A stretch of 64,000 nt of DNA from Euonymus europaeus (GCA_963580455.1 OY756972.1:18491001-18555000), one strand, 5' to 3'; positions 11,484 through 25,513 are shown, counted from the stretch's first letter. Program-made: numbers and translations. Notes: generated by a model not told the origin, from the letters alone.

Positions 11484-11880
11484 TTTTTTTTCTTTTGATA
11501 GAAGGAATATATTTTATTAAGAGAAATAAGAAAACTCAAAGGCTAAAAGCACTGCCCAACACATTAAAGGTCAAGAAACCAAACAATCATGATATCAGAG
11601 TTTCTATCTACCCCTTGTTTGGCCATGCCATTAGCTATAGACTTGACCTCCCTCCAAACACAATCAAAACTAATAGAAGAAAAACAATGGTTGAGACTCT
11701 CTATCTAATTCAACTATTGATCAAATCTCCACAGGTGTAGCGAATTAGATCTCTAAGTAATGTATTTGACAGCATTAAAAAAGTCGGATTCAATGATGAG
11801 GTTACCAGACCTCATCCTCATAGTTACAATGCTCTTCGATTCCTCTATTTCTGCTAGCACTTAGACTTAGAATAAAACCT
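11484..11880 (-). mobile_element. 5'-truncated LINE (L1-type) 3' fragment with RNase H remnant
   Basis: On the minus strand the sequence can be read, with frame changes, as the end of the RNase H-like domain found in plant LINEs: SGNLIIESDFFNAVKYI, then FDCVWREVKSIANGMAKQGVDR, then IVWFLDL. It is followed by a short tail with AATAAA and an A-rich run (minus strand, 11503 down to 11484). The fragment carries stops and frameshifts and cannot be functional. It directly abuts the truncated end of the MULE transposase in the same orientation. Confidence 0.6.
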
Positions 11881-11892
11881 CTTTCAAGACCT

Positions 11893-13323
11893 TCAAATTG
11901 TTTGTACTAGACCCTTCTGTCGATCTGAAATGAAACACCACCTTTGTTTCTCAAACCCTCCAATGTCCAACAAAAGTTTCCTTAGAAACCAATCCCATGA
12001 CTCATTGTTTTCTCTCTCAACTACAGCCCATGCTATGGACAATATACCATTACATTCATCCTGAGCAACTGCTGTAAGAAGTTGTCCCCCATATCCAATT
12101 TTAAGAAAACAGCCATCCAGCCCAATTAACGGTCTGCACCCATCAACAAATCCAGCTTTCAGCCCTGCTAAGCACATATATGCTCTCTTGAATGTAGCAG
12201 GATCATCTGGCCTGTCTCTATCCACCAGGATGTTTCATGTACTACCCACATTGGTCCTTAAAACCTCAGCCATGTAGCTTCTAAGTTTATCAAATTGTTC
12301 CTGATGCTTCCCATCCATAATTTCCAGTGCCTTCCTCTTTGCTTTATATGCATGTGTCCTAGAGATAACAAGTGCCATGTTTTCCTTCACATATGTGCAA
12401 ATCTTGCTTGCGCTTATTCTCAGTTCCCCTCTAATTATGTCCATCAATCTCCTAGAGAGCCATGAGCTACTAGCTTGCTTGTTTGGAGCTCTTTTATTGC
12501 ATATGTGTTTGTTTACAAAGGTCTTGATTTGAAATGTGGTCTACCCTTTGACCTTAGAACACCAAACCATCCAAGGGAAGCCAATATCACACCTCACCTG
12601 ACATCTCAATTTGTCATTTCGTGTTTGCTGAATTTGATATCCTCCATCAACAGCATAGCTCTTAACTGCACCCTTAAACTCCTTCAAAGATACAAACTCC
12701 ATCCCCAATTCAAACATACGCTGATATGCAGTAACTATATGATCAAACCTAGGATTAGCATGTGTGCGTCCTCTAACCTCGTCATCACTGTCATGCTAAA
12801 AAAGTAGAACATTTGCATCTTCATCCTCATTAACATCATCATCGTCATCAACATTTGCATCTTCATCCTCATTAATAGCAGCAGCATCACCATTGTCATC
12901 ATCTTCAAATTCATCGATACTGCCTCCATCCTCACTGCCGCTACCTAGTTCATCACTGTCAGCTTCCCCATCAGAGATACCCCCTTCATCACTACTACCC
13001 TCTACATCATGACTACTACTCCATCCATCATCACTATGATGGACCTCTAATCCAACCATATACACATCAAATATCTCATCATCTAGACCTAACCCATTAT
13101 TGGCGTCATTAATAAACTGCGAAACAGGTTGGCTATCAAGGACAGGTTGGCTATTAGAGACTGGTTGGGTATCGGGCACGATTTGGCTATCTGGGACAGA
13201 GACCTGGACAGGGACATGTGGGTTACCAGCAGATTGGGTTCCTTTGCCTTGGTCGACCTCTTTAACAGTAGTTAATTTAGCATAAAGAGACCTGGTAACT
13301 GGACGCCTACATATTGGCTTCAT
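11893..13323 (-). pseudogene. Mutator-like (MULE) transposase pseudogene, C-terminally truncated
   Basis: One reading frame of 477 codons from an ATG at 13323 to a stop at 11893, interrupted by three in-frame stops (12796-12798 TAG, 12541-12543 TAG, 12235-12237 TGA) but by no frameshift. The N-terminal part is Pro/Gln-rich, then strongly acidic (poly Asp/Glu, about 13060-12800). A plant MuDR N-terminal domain follows (FVSLKEFKGAVKSYAVDGGY, then TFQIKTFVNKHICN). The MULE DDE region then begins with LIGLDGCFLK (first catalytic Asp), GGQLLTAVAQD and FISDRQKGL (second Asp). The third catalytic residue and the zinc finger are lost where the LINE tail begins. Confidence 0.85.
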
Positions 13324-13800
13324 TCTACACGAAGAATAAGAAAACCCTAATCAGTCCTCAATACAATGCATGCACAAATCGACAAAAACAATCGATTAAA
13401 GAGACAGAGAAACACATCGGAGGACCACAAAAATCAAAGATTGAGACAGAGGGACCACAAGCTAGCTTTAAATAGAGCTATGTCGATCTGGACAGTATAA
13501 CAGAAGACATAAAACGGAAAATGATTGAAGAATTACCTGGTTCGTATACCGTCTTTACCCAAGCTCCAATATAACGAGGCTCAAACACAAATGCAGTGAG
13601 GGTGGTTTCACGGAGAATCAGAGGAGGAAGAGAGATGAAATAGATTTTTTCTAGGGTTTTTTTGATTGTCAAAATGAGTTCCATATGGATAGAAATAGAG
13701 GGATTTTTAGGCGCCCAAACTATGGACATGTCATTACCGTTTGTCCATATCATCAACGTTTGTCCATTTTTAACGTTTACTGTTTGGGTAGATGACCATG
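13324..13800 (-). mobile_element. Probable 5' flank of the MULE relic
   Basis: Upstream of the transposase start lies an open stretch (13756-13478, minus) with no known domain. The motif ATGGACAAACG occurs twice near 13730-13770. I infer this to be the terminal region of the same Mutator-like element, with an outer edge near 13800. Because the opposite end is missing, no inverted repeat can confirm it. Confidence 0.35.
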
Positions 13801-14157
13801 TCTACAAGAAACCTGTCTAGAAAGTTGATCAGCTATGCGGTGATGAAAATGAAACAAAAATTAAAGTTTAATTTTCAAATTGAATAAGTTCAAATGTTAG
13901 TGACGGATTTGAAAAGATCGGGTTCAAAAGTTATATTTACCCACAGCTCAGCTACAGCTACAGTGATTCGTTCTCATCGAACCCCACAACACCTGAAAAT
14001 CTTAAATATGGCATAAATGTTGTCTCCTTGTACTTCGAAGTCTCCACCCAAATATACACTAAAAATGTAAAATCATGTAATAGATCTCTGATAATTCACC
14101 AAAACGAGAACACTGTGAAGAGCAATTTTCAGGTGACGAAGAGTATTATCACTCGAA
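13801..14157 (+). promoter_or_regulatory. Upstream region and 5' leader of mannosidase II
   Basis: The 357 bases between the MULE relic and the mannosidase II start codon must contain its core promoter and leader. I see no unmistakable TATA box close to the ATG. If the MULE boundary is right, the transposon end sits only a few hundred bases from the transcription start. Confidence 0.35.
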
Positions 14158-17100
14158 ATGGCCTTCTCCACTCGCCGTGGAGCGGTCTCCGGGTGGGCCA
14201 CCGGTCTCCTCCCAACCGCCACCGCCACCGCCACCGCCACCGCCACCAAATCAAAGGTTCCATCTTCCAGAAAGTCACGCAAACGGACAGTCCTGATCAA
14301 CTTTCTCTTCGCTAACTTCTTAGCAATCGCGCTTTCAGTGTCTGTTCTCTTCCTCCTCCTCACTATCCTCCTATTCGGCGTCCCAAAGCCTCTGTCCTCT
14401 CCTTTCAAATCACACCTTTCTCGTGTTGTTAATCAGCGAAAACCCACATGGAGAAAACCCATGTCGGATCTCAACGCTTCGGGGGCTGTGGTTGACATAA
14501 CCACTAAAAACTTGTATGATAAGATTGACTTCTTGGATGAGGATGGGGGGCCGTGGAAACAAGGTTGGAGAGTTAATTACAAAGGGGACGAATGGGATGG
14601 CGAGAAACTCAAGGTCTTTGTCGTGCCGCACTCGCATAACGATCCTGGTTGGAAGCTCACTATGGAGGAGTACTATGATCAGCAATCCAGGCACATACTT
14701 GATACCATCGTCGAGACGCTCTCTAAGGTTGGTTAGTTGCACGTTTATCGTTTTCGGTTTTATCTTCTTGTTAAAAATTGAGATGCTTATTTGTTGGATT
14801 TCGGTTCAATAGATGAATCTTATGTGGATTTTTTTTTTTTACTATGGAGCTGACCTAGAGTTCCGAATTTCTCGGTACTTGTTCTATTATTATTATTATT
14901 CATAGGGGTGTTTCCTGTGATGATTTTGGGTTTGTTGTTGTGTCTTAATATTGGTTTGGTAGGTTGGATTTTGGTAGATTAGGTGGGAATTCTTAAATTG
15001 TTTTTATGGACATAGCTGTACTTTTTCAGAATTTTGGCATCGAATTAGAATGAAATGAGGATATGAAATTAATCAGTATAACCAAATGAAGACATGGATG
15101 GATATGTGATGACAGTGTGAATTAATTGAGAGTTTGATAGCTTGATGAATTCAATGAAAAATTTGACAACTTAGTTAATTGTTTTAGTAAAAGGGTCTTA
15201 AGATTGATTTTATTTTGGTTTGGTTGATTGTTTCTGGATCCCATTTATTACTGGTGTTTGCTGAGTTGTGATGAACTCATTAAATTAGGCTTTTGGCTGC
15301 ATTTGGTTCTGCTTTTATTTGGTATACATATAATTTCAGTAGTTAACTGGTTATGATGAGTTCTGATGGGCAGTGGGCTTGTTTATGACTCTATGTTGCA
15401 CAAGGTTTTAGTTTCATAAGCGGTACCATTAAATGGAGTTGAATGTTACTTCACGGCGGTTCTTTTGATTTTTTTGGAAAAAAAATTCTTACAGTTATCT
15501 TTCAGCTTTGAAAACTACCTCTGATTGTTTTCAATCTCATGGTCTCCACTCTCCACACCTCAATCTTTAGTTTTGGAGACCAAAACCTTTCCATGTGCAC
15601 AATCATTTATAATAAAAACAAGAGGTAAAACCGTGAAATAAACTGTCTAAGGAAATACAGCAGGGTTATCATGCGTGATCTCTACATAAACTATTCCTTA
15701 ATATCTATATTTCACACTATTATCACTTTCCAGGCAAGGTAAATTAATTACTTTCAGATTTATATTAAAAAATAAAGTTAATGGAAATGGATGGAGTAGT
15801 TGGTGCATTGAAAGAATAGCCATATGTCCCGCCATTTTGAAAAATTAAAAAAACATAGTCAGATTTCTGTTTGTGTTTTAGTGACTTAGAGCGAACCTTG
15901 GCATGGTGGTATGGTAGCTTATTTCCACCTGCTGAAGTTAATTCACTTGGTTTACATTTTTTTAAATCATTTTTAATGACTTACTAGAATATATGTTATA
16001 CTATTTGATCATATATAATTTTTTTTCGTGAGAAGATATATTAATGATGATTGTTGTCGACATTTTGGATTTCTAGGATACTCGGCGGAAGTTTATATGG
16101 GAAGAGATGTCTTATTTGGAGCGATGGTGGAGAGATGCCTCTGAAGATAAAAGGGAATCATTTTCCAATTTAGTGAAGAATGAGCAGCTAGAAATTGTTG
16201 GAGGTGGTTGGGTGATGAACGATGAGGTACGCCAGTTAATCTAGTGCTTTATACTTACAACTGTTGCTACAGTCATTCACTCATGGTAGTTACTTGATTT
16301 CCTGATAGCCTTTTTGTTTGAGGGTTTAAGCACTGTATCAGGGATAGCAAATTTGTATCTCTCTCTTGATGAAAAGGGTCTCAGCTTTTGGGGCTTTCAG
16401 AGGATTTCAGAGGTGCTGATTGAGAGTTCCCATATTGAGAGAAGATATAAAATGAAAAGTATGTGGCTATAAGAAAATAAGCTGGGTTCTAAGTGTGAAA
16501 ACGTTTGAACGAGGTGAGATTTTTTCACTGGAGTGATTCATGTCTACATGCAATGGTAGCCTGCATTTATTAGGGTTGGAATGGAAAACTTTGATGTGTG
16601 GTTGCTGTTATTGCCTTAAATTGACGAGAGCAAGCATTGCCTTAACTCTTTTGCTGGGGAGTTGTGGCAGTCAGGGGGTGTAACACAATGTTCCTTATAT
16701 GACTTAAAAAAATCCACTTGCCCTTGGTCATCTGATCATGACCCTTGGACTGGTCCTTTGGAATTTGGATAGTTTTCTCCACTGCTCCACCTTATAGTGA
16801 AACTTTCATCATATGCACACAAATAAATATGTGCTGATGTATCTATAATCTGTTCTAATTCATGTTCTATAGATTGTCATTTGTGATTATCTAGATTTTT
16901 TTTTATCTCATTTACTGCTATAATCCTCCAATGTCAAACTTTAACGAATATGTATCAGTTCCTTGTGCAACATTAACCATTCTCATCACGTTTTTCTTAT
17001 TATTTGGTCTGGGCTATTAGTCCTAAAGTTTTACTTCAACATCTGACTTCTTGTGAAAATTTACTTGGTATTGCCCCATGTTTATAATGAAGATTTTGAC

Positions 17101-20100
17101 CTAACAAAACGTTCATTTCCTTTCTTCATGTAGGCAAATTCACATTTTTATGCCATAATTGAACAGGTAAATGCAAATCCTCTCTCTATAGCTCCTGAAA
17201 CTGAATGTATTTTCTCGGTTGAAGATTGAAAATAAATATGTTATGCACTCTCAAAATTAGTGGCTGAATGGTGATATCAAGAAATTTTATCCTCAAATGC
17301 AGCTGTGACTGTTTACACTCCTTTAGATTTGGTCATGGATAAGGCTAGAGTGACGTGAGTCACACGACAGCAACATCATTTGGATCTCAACTCTTTTTCT
17401 TAACCGTGTCAGAATTATCGTTTTTTTCGTTGCTTACAAGTTCAAATAATATGATGGGGTGGGTGGGGGGAATAATGGGTATGAGATCTATTGTGAAATT
17501 ACACTTCAACCAACAAAAGTTGTGATCAATAGATTTATCTTAATTTTCTTAGGTGTTTGTTGTCATGCTCCAATTCTGACACAAATTGAATATTTGGTTT
17601 TTTTGTTGATGTTCATGGACATTAAATTTACAGGTTTATCTTAACATCCAGGATTGAATTGTCTTGGTTCTTTCTACTTCTGCAGTTCTGCATGTTACTT
17701 TTAATGTTTCTAGACATGTTGGATATAAGCGTCCTTGTAGGCATGCACATTTCTTCTAATATTCAATCATTGTACTCTTTCTTGTTTTATGAATTCAGTT
17801 TTTTCAGTTATATCTGCATGTTTCATCTGGCTGGCCCGTTGGATGTACTGCCAAGTGTGACATGATATTTCCTATGTCTGATGTATGATTTAGCTTCTTA
17901 TTATCCGTAAAGGGTTTTTAACATGTTTAACACATCCACACACTGATGTTACTTGTCTACATTGAAACATATAAATGTTCTGGGAAAACTGACTGCATAG
18001 AGTTTCAAATAAGCTGATATTTTGGAATTCAATTTTAATAGTCATCTCTCTCTCTAGATTTCTGCCTGCTTTCTGATTTCTTCATTTTTTATCAAATAGT
18101 TATGGAAGTTGTCATGCTTACTGTAGATTTTTTGTCTGACTTTTGTGGTATCAGATAACAGAAGGGAATTTGTGGTTGAATGAAACTGTTGGCTTTGTTG
18201 CGAAAAATTCTTGGTCTATAGATCCATTTGGTTATTCACCAACCATGGCATATCTTCTCCGTCGTATGGGTTTTGAAAATATGCTTATTCAGAGGACCCA
18301 CTATGAGGTGAAAAAGGAACTTGCTCAAAGTAAGAATTTGGAATACATATGGCGCCAAAGTTGGGATGCTGAGGAAACTACTGACATTTTTGTGCACATG
18401 ATGCCCTTCTATTCATATGATATACCACATACTTGTGGGCCAGAGCCTGCTATTTGTTGTCAGTTTGACTTTGCTCGAATGCATGGCTTTTTCTATGAGC
18501 TCTGCCCATGGGGACAGCATCCTGTAGAAATCAATCACGGAAATGTGCAAGAGAAAGCTCTAAAGCTTCTTGATCAATATAAAAAGAAATCAACTCTATA
18601 TCGTACAAATACACTCCTGGTTCCTCTTGGAGATGATTTCCGCTATGTAAGTGTAGAAGAAGCAGAAGCACAGTTTAGAAATTACCAAGTGCTGTTCGAT
18701 TATATCAACTCTAACCCTAGCTTAAATGCTGAGGCGAAGTTTGGTACTTTAGATGAGTATTTCCGAACTCTTGATGAAGAAGCTGACAGAATAAACTACT
18801 CTCTTCCTGGTGAACTTGGCTCTGGGCAGGTTGGAGGTTTTCCTTCCCTATCTGGGGACTTCTTTACTTACGCAGATAGACAACAAGACTACTGGAGTGG
18901 CTATTATGTTTCGAGGCCTTTCTTCAAGGCGGTTGATCGGGTGCTAGAGCACACACTTCGTTCCACAGAAATGATGTTAGCTTTGTTACTTGGATATTGC
19001 CAGAGAGCACAATGTGAGAAGTTACCCATTGGGTTCTCTTACAAGTTAACTGCCGCACGAAGGAATTTAGCTCTTTTTCAGCATCATGATGGTGTGACCG
19101 GTACTGCTAAGGATCATGTTGTTAAAGACTATGGAAGTCGGATGCATATAGCTCTACAGGACTTGCAGATATTTATGTCTAAAGCTATCGAAGTACTGCT
19201 TGGAATCCGACATGAAAAATCTGATCAGAACCCAGCCCAATATGAGCCGGCCCAGGTGAGATCAAAATATGATGTTCAACCAGTGCATAAATCTATCAGT
19301 GCTCGTGAAGGAACTTCACAAGCAGTTGTGCTATTTAATCCTCTTGAGCAAACCAGAGAAGAGGTTGTGATGGTGCTTGTTAACAGGCCTGATATTACTG
19401 TTTTGAACTCCAACTGGACTTGTGTTCAAAGCCAAGTATCGCCTGAATTAAGGCATGGTAAAAGCAAGATTTTTACTGGTAGGCACCGTGTCCACTGGAA
19501 AGCTTCAGTACCTCCTTTGGGGTTGCAAATGTACTACATTGTCAATGGCTTTGTTGGATGTGAGAAAGCCAAACCAGTGAAACTTAAATATTTCTCTAAG
19601 TCTAATCCGTTTTCTTGCCCAGCTCCATATCCCTGTTCCAAAATAGACACTGATGAAACTGAAATAAAAAATCAACATCAGATTCTCACATTTGATGTTA
19701 GGCTTGGTTTGCTGCAGAAAGTGAGGTGCAAAGATGCTTCCCAAATTGTTGTGGGTGAAGAATTAGGGATGTACTCTAGCTCAGAAAGTGGGGCCTATTT
19801 ATTCAAACCGAATGGTGATGCCCAACCTATTATTGAGGCTGGTGGACAGATGATCATCTCTCAGGGCCCATTGATGCAGGAGGTTTTCTCTTACCCAAAA
19901 ACGGCATGGGAGAAATCACCGATCTCCCATAGTACTCGGATTTATAATGGAGGTAATTCCATACAGGAGTTTCTAATTGAGAAGGAATATCATGTTGAGC
20001 TCATCGGACGGGATTTCGACAACAGAGAATTGGTAGTTAGATACAAGACAGATGTAGATAATAAAAGGATCTTTTATTCTGATCTAAATGGCTTCCAGAT

Positions 20101-20893
20101 GATCCGGAGGGAAACCTATGATAAAATTCCATTGCAGGGAAATTACTACCCTATGCCGTCTCTTGCTTTCATGCAAGGATCCAATGGTCAGCGTTTTTCT
20201 GTCCATTCCCGGCAATCACTGGGTGTGGCAAGCCTGAAAGATGGATGGTTAGAGATTATGCTTGACCGCCGTTTGTTAGCAGATGATGAACGTGGTCTTG
20301 GCCAAGGTGTGATGGATAACCGTCCAATGAATGTTGTATTCCATATGCTCATGGAATCCAACATCTCTTCAACTTCCAACTCTGTTTTGAGTCCTCTTCC
20401 TTTAAGCCCCTCTCTTCTTTCGTATTGTGTTGGTGCTCACTTGAATTATCCATTCCATGCTTTCATTGCCAAGAAGCCGCAGGATATGTCCGTGCAGGTG
20501 CCCTCAAGGTCATTCTCTCCCTTGGCTGCTTCCTTACCATGTGACATGCATATTGTGAACTTTAAGGTTCCCTTTCCGTCGAAATATTCTCAGCTGCCAC
20601 TCAAAGATTCTAGATTCGTCATAATCTTCCAAAGGCGACATTGGGATTCTTCATACTGCCGGAAGGGAAGATCTCAGTGCACCAGGGTTGCTGATGAGCC
20701 TTTAAATTTGTTCAACATGTTCAAGGGGTTGGCAGTGCTGAATGTTAAAGCAACTTCTTTAAATCTTCTTCGTGACGACACAGAGATGCTTGGGTACAGT
20801 GACCAGTTAGAACATGTTTCTCAAGATGGACAAGTACTCATCTCTCCAATGGAAATACAAGCATACAAATTGGAGTTGCGGCCTCATCAGTGA
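14158..20893 (+). CDS. GMII: Golgi alpha-mannosidase II (GH38)
   Basis: Glycoside hydrolase family 38 enzyme that removes two mannose residues from GlcNAcMan5GlcNAc2 during complex N-glycan maturation in the medial Golgi. Exons are 14158-14727, 16077-16226, 17134-17166 and 18155-20893, all phase 0, giving 1163 aa; Arabidopsis GMII is about 1170 aa. It is a type II membrane protein: short cytosolic tail with an Ala-Thr repeat (residues 21-30), basic RKRTVLIN, then a single hydrophobic anchor (about 45-75). Zinc ligands are in HSHNDPGW (about 158) and in QHHDGVTGT (about 560). The catalytic Asp is in WSIDPFGYS (about 274). The large last exon holds most of the catalytic, three-helix and beta domains. 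The start codon is supported by the position of the membrane anchor. Confidence 0.97.
14213..14247 (+). repeat. CCACCG-type hexanucleotide microsatellite in coding sequence
   Basis: A near-perfect CCACCG/CACCGC repeat encodes the Thr-Ala dipeptide run in the cytosolic tail of mannosidase II. Being a multiple of three, length changes keep the frame. Confidence 0.85.
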
Positions 20894-21455
20894 ATGTAGT
20901 CTTGCTGATTAGTCGCTGTCTTCATTGATGCGGACTAAAGGGATTACTGGCAGAAATTGGTGAGCTCATTCCATTATATTGAAGATTGATTGTCCATGGC
21001 CACTACCTCAACTACCTCAGGTCCGCTGCTGATGAAGTCGATGCCATAGTTGGGGTAGAGGGGTTTGTCACAAATAGTGGCATGTCTGTGGAAAAGAAGA
21101 TGGTGGTTTACACTTTACAGTAGACCATGCTGGTGATTGATGAGGTTTTAAATTTTTCACCACGGCTACTAGTTTGCTTTGAATTAGAATGAACAATGCA
21201 CTTACATATGCAGAATTCCCAACTCAAAATTTTGCACATTTGTGTACACAGCAATATGTTCAACAGACAGTCTTGCCTCATTTGTACTAATATTGTCACT
21301 TCTGATGTTATACAAGGTAAGGGATTACCTTCCTAATAAGGGCTTACAGTGAATTGGACCTCAATTTCAAGTCCTACATGTCTTCCTAGTGTATAATGAA
21401 TTCAAACATTTATTTCCCTGAAAAAAATAGAACTCAATCAATGAGGTCATCATGG
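20894..21455. other. Convergent 3' intergenic region
   Basis: Mannosidase II (plus) and the KONJAC-like gene (minus) converge here with 562 bases between stop codons. The space presumably holds both 3' untranslated regions. No other gene or repeat is evident. Confidence 0.5.
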
Positions 21456-24400
21456 TCATAGGATGATCTCGTCTTGAACGCTAACATTAAGTGTCTTATT
21501 TGGAAGTATGATGCTATTTGTCACGACAACTTCATCCTCCACAGTAACAGCTTCTCCTGCATGAGGAGTAAAAGAATCAAAAGTTGTTCAAGTGCATAGA
21601 ATAATCACATTTGCCGTAAAGATATAAAGTGAGAGCAGATGCAACAGAAGGCAAGAACAAGGGCAATGGCTAGTACCAAGGATTGTAACCCCGAGTTTTG
21701 AGTTGTAATCTCCGTCTGCCTGAACGAGTCAAAGCAACTCCAAATCAGCCATAACATTGAAAAATAATCCGACTTCATTTAATCCCCAAATTAGAATCCC
21801 AACTATTTGCAAAGAATATCAATTTACTGCAATGCAAATTGGGATCTAAGGAAGACTACTTCAGGATATGAAAAAAGTAAAGAAACCAAATCAAACCAAA
21901 CTTCTGTAACATAGAAAATATTGAATGACACAAGTCAAACCCAATCTACGGATTTAAATTTTTGTTTGTTTTCAGACACAAAAGTAAAGTTTCCGGTTAT
22001 TTTCATAAATTGTCATCACATTTGTCAAGAAACTAAATAAAAGCGTTATAAAAAAAAATTCAGTACAAATTTTTTGATGCATCTGAAACCAGTAATAATA
22101 TCTGATACTATTTTTTTAAAAGAAGATGCTCAATAAAAAAAAGATGATCCGCCTGGGCCTCATAGTCCGAGTTTAGAGCCCATGTCAGTTGTCCTAAGGG
22201 CAAGCTTGTTTGGTTTCAAAAAAAGAGATGCTTATGTGAAAATAACACATTCCGACAGACTGATTAGATAGGGGTTCCATATAAAAACATTATCCTCAGA
22301 CCACAAAGCTGGACCAGTTTCTTTCAATAAGTATTCAGGGCTGCCATACAGGCACTAAACCAAAAATCTCAGCATGGAAAATTAATTTCTCTATTCATTA
22401 ACTATCACTGATTTCCTTCGACTACATAATACCCTCCGTAACATCACAAAAATACCACTAGCTAAACTAAAACCTATTTCAATTGAATTTCTTCCAACTT
22501 CACAATTGAGAATAGCTAATGGTCCTATTTATTTAAATCATGAATAAGTTTGTACAACCATAAGGCTAAACAAATTTGTCATGCTACCCCTTTTCTCTAT
22601 TTAGAATCTGAAAGCTTGACGTAAAGTTCAACTTGACTACATGCATACTATAGGTGAGTAAAAGGCGTAATGCAGTCTGCTAAAAACAAGGGCAAGGGAT
22701 ATCAAAAGAAACATCTATGACCTAAAAATGATGTAATAAAATCATTGAACTTACCTGAACACGTGCCCATTTTCCCAGAGATGATTTCCATCCAACAATA
22801 GAATTTAACACAACAGCATTCTCCTGTTAGCAGATGGTATTGTGTATTATACTTTACTCAATACATAACAGATAATCATCAACTAATTAAACAAAATTTG
22901 TATCCATATGTCATTAGTATCACTTTCCATACCTTAATTTCGACATCATCCAAGACAATGCAACTTATAAGCCTTGCACCTGAACCTACCCGAACATTTG
23001 CTGAGATAGAGACATTGGGACCAATCTGTTGAGACTAACAACTAATGTATCAGAAGAAAACAATACAGGGGAACCAACTATCCAGTCAATCATTGTAAGC
23101 AGAAGAATTAAATACAAGGACCAGAATCATGAGAGTTTGATTCTAACGAACAGGAGCAAGAAACATGTCCTTGTGCTTTGCAAGATCAAAGCCCCCTGTG
23201 CTGTGGATTTACTGTTTTCAGGGCAATAACAACCAGATAAAGCTACTATACACAGCATTAGAGAGTACAACATCCATTTGAGAAACAGAAATTTCAATGG
23301 TTTGCATTAGTATTAATGGTTGGAGAACAAATGGCTACCTATCAACGCTTGTTTAAAATCATTTAAATACCAAGTAGTGGCCTCGAATACCACTATGCCT
23401 ACGGCTTTTATTCGCTAAAGAATATGCTACGAAGAATACCTTTGCAGTTGGATGCACTTTTGCAGATGGATGAACATAAACATCACCGATAATTACAGGG
23501 CTCTTAGTTCCGTCTCCATTAGCCAAAAGATGGGGGGAGGTTGACCGAAATTGGGACAAGTACAGAGCAGAACATTTTAAAGACATCCTGCAACATTGGA
23601 CACAAGATTTAGATGGCAAATGGTGGTTTAAAGCCATGGAAAAGAGAAGAAACATTGATCACATTCCTTTACCCTGGTGTCTTTATCTGTTCCCAAAAGT
23701 TCATGGTCTCATATGTATATAACTGCTTCTTTCCAGCAAGAGGAGACAAAATATCTTGATCTAAGCGTACAAAATCTGAAGGAAGGGTGGTTCTGTAGAA
23801 AGATAGATGTCAGCATAAGGATTGAGTGGAACCACAACTACAGAAAATCAGCACATCAAGAACAGAATATTGTATTAGTAATCCATATGTGAGTGAATTG
23901 CAAGTACAAAAGACTTTATGACTGTGTTAGCAAGACTGGTAACACAAATTGGCTTAATATTCTGAAATGACACAAGGAAATTCAATAAATCAACCACTGG
24001 TATTCATGTATTTTTTTTGGTACCTATAAGTATGTCTTTTACATATTTAAATAAGATCAAAATTATAAAATTGAATCACTGATGCGAATTCAATTAACTC
24101 ATGTCTGCGTCGCTCACTTGTTTTACGCCTATCTAGAAGAAAACAAGGGATGAATCCATTAATTCAAAAAACAAAGGGAACTATCAGTGAGAGGTCAACC
24201 TTGTTGAAGATTGAAGAGCTTCAAAACTAGACACACGGCGAAGATTTGCTGCAATAGACAAAATACACATCAGGAACGTAGAGTGTGAAGAAACTTTTCT
24301 GCTTACAGCACATAAAATGTGACAATCAAGTTGTCATAATTGGAGACTGAAACATACAAAATCTAATAGTGTCATTAGACAGGAAATACAACAATATGCA

Positions 24401-25513
24401 TGCCGCATATGAGAAGCTGATCCTAAGCAAGTCTTTTCCAATTATTGTCATGTCCAATATTGTAGACTCCCAAACACTAATATGTTCAATTCAGGAATCG
24501 GTCAAATTCTTCACCATCTTCCCTAAGAGCAGGGGATTCAAAGACATGATAAAATCTGTAGTTTCCAGGAGCACGGAGAACTAATTGAGGCATATAACAT
24601 CAAGGAACTAACCTCTGTCTTCGCGATTAGTGGCAACACCCTGAATGGCTTTAAAGATATCCGGGGTAAAGATGTATACACCACAATTTATCAGATCACT
24701 CACCTGAAAATAATGGATTTATGAAGCCAAACAAACACGGTGATAGGCAACGAAACTCAAAACAGCTATGAAACTCACACCCAAAAAATTATTTCATAAT
24801 TCACAATATGCTGAACAAAATCTGTTTCATGCACTTACAAAAGTCTCAGGCTTCTCTGTGTAATGCAACAGTTCTTTGCTGCTTGGGTCTGCAACTAACT
24901 CTCCGAACTGGTTGGCTGACTCGGCAGAAACCTGCACAAGAAGCAACAAATACACGGATGACCATGATGAGGAGAAGAATTTACGAAGGAATGCATTTGT
25001 TTAACATGATTATTCAAGAAGACTATATAGTAGTTTGTGAATGCAAAAACCTTTATCACTAACAACGTTCCCATCCCACCATATCTTCTATGCGCACCTG
25101 CAAGGAATGAACAGAGAAGGTCAATGGTTACGATTCAACACTCTAAAATACATACATCATTTATCCAATTATGGAATTACCACAATAACGTATCAAATGT
25201 TACTAAACCAATACCAAAAAACTACTAAAAGAAATTACCAAGCATGTCTGGCAGTGGAAAATTGCAGCAGACATCACAATTCAGCAGAAAAATATGGGAC
25301 TGCCCAAAAATGAATATAAGACGCGTCAAAAAGTGATATACAAAAGCATCTTTCATGAAAGTACAATATGTGAAAGGAACAAATGTGGTGCATCAATATG
25401 GTGTTTGTAAGCATAAAATGGTGCAGAGCTCAAACCGGGCTGTCCTCCATGATCAAATCTCTAAAATAATAAAGCCCACCAGCCGAACCATGTGGCTTGT
25501 CCTCTTTCAAGTA

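Noticed and set aside
11484..13800. A domesticated, functional MULE-derived gene
   Set aside because: Three in-frame stops, loss of the third catalytic residue and the missing C-terminus rule out an intact protein.
15885..15955. tRNA-like head (GCATGGTGGTATGG) in mannosidase II intron 1
   Set aside because: Only an A-box-like string is present, with no B-box or tail; too little to call a SINE.
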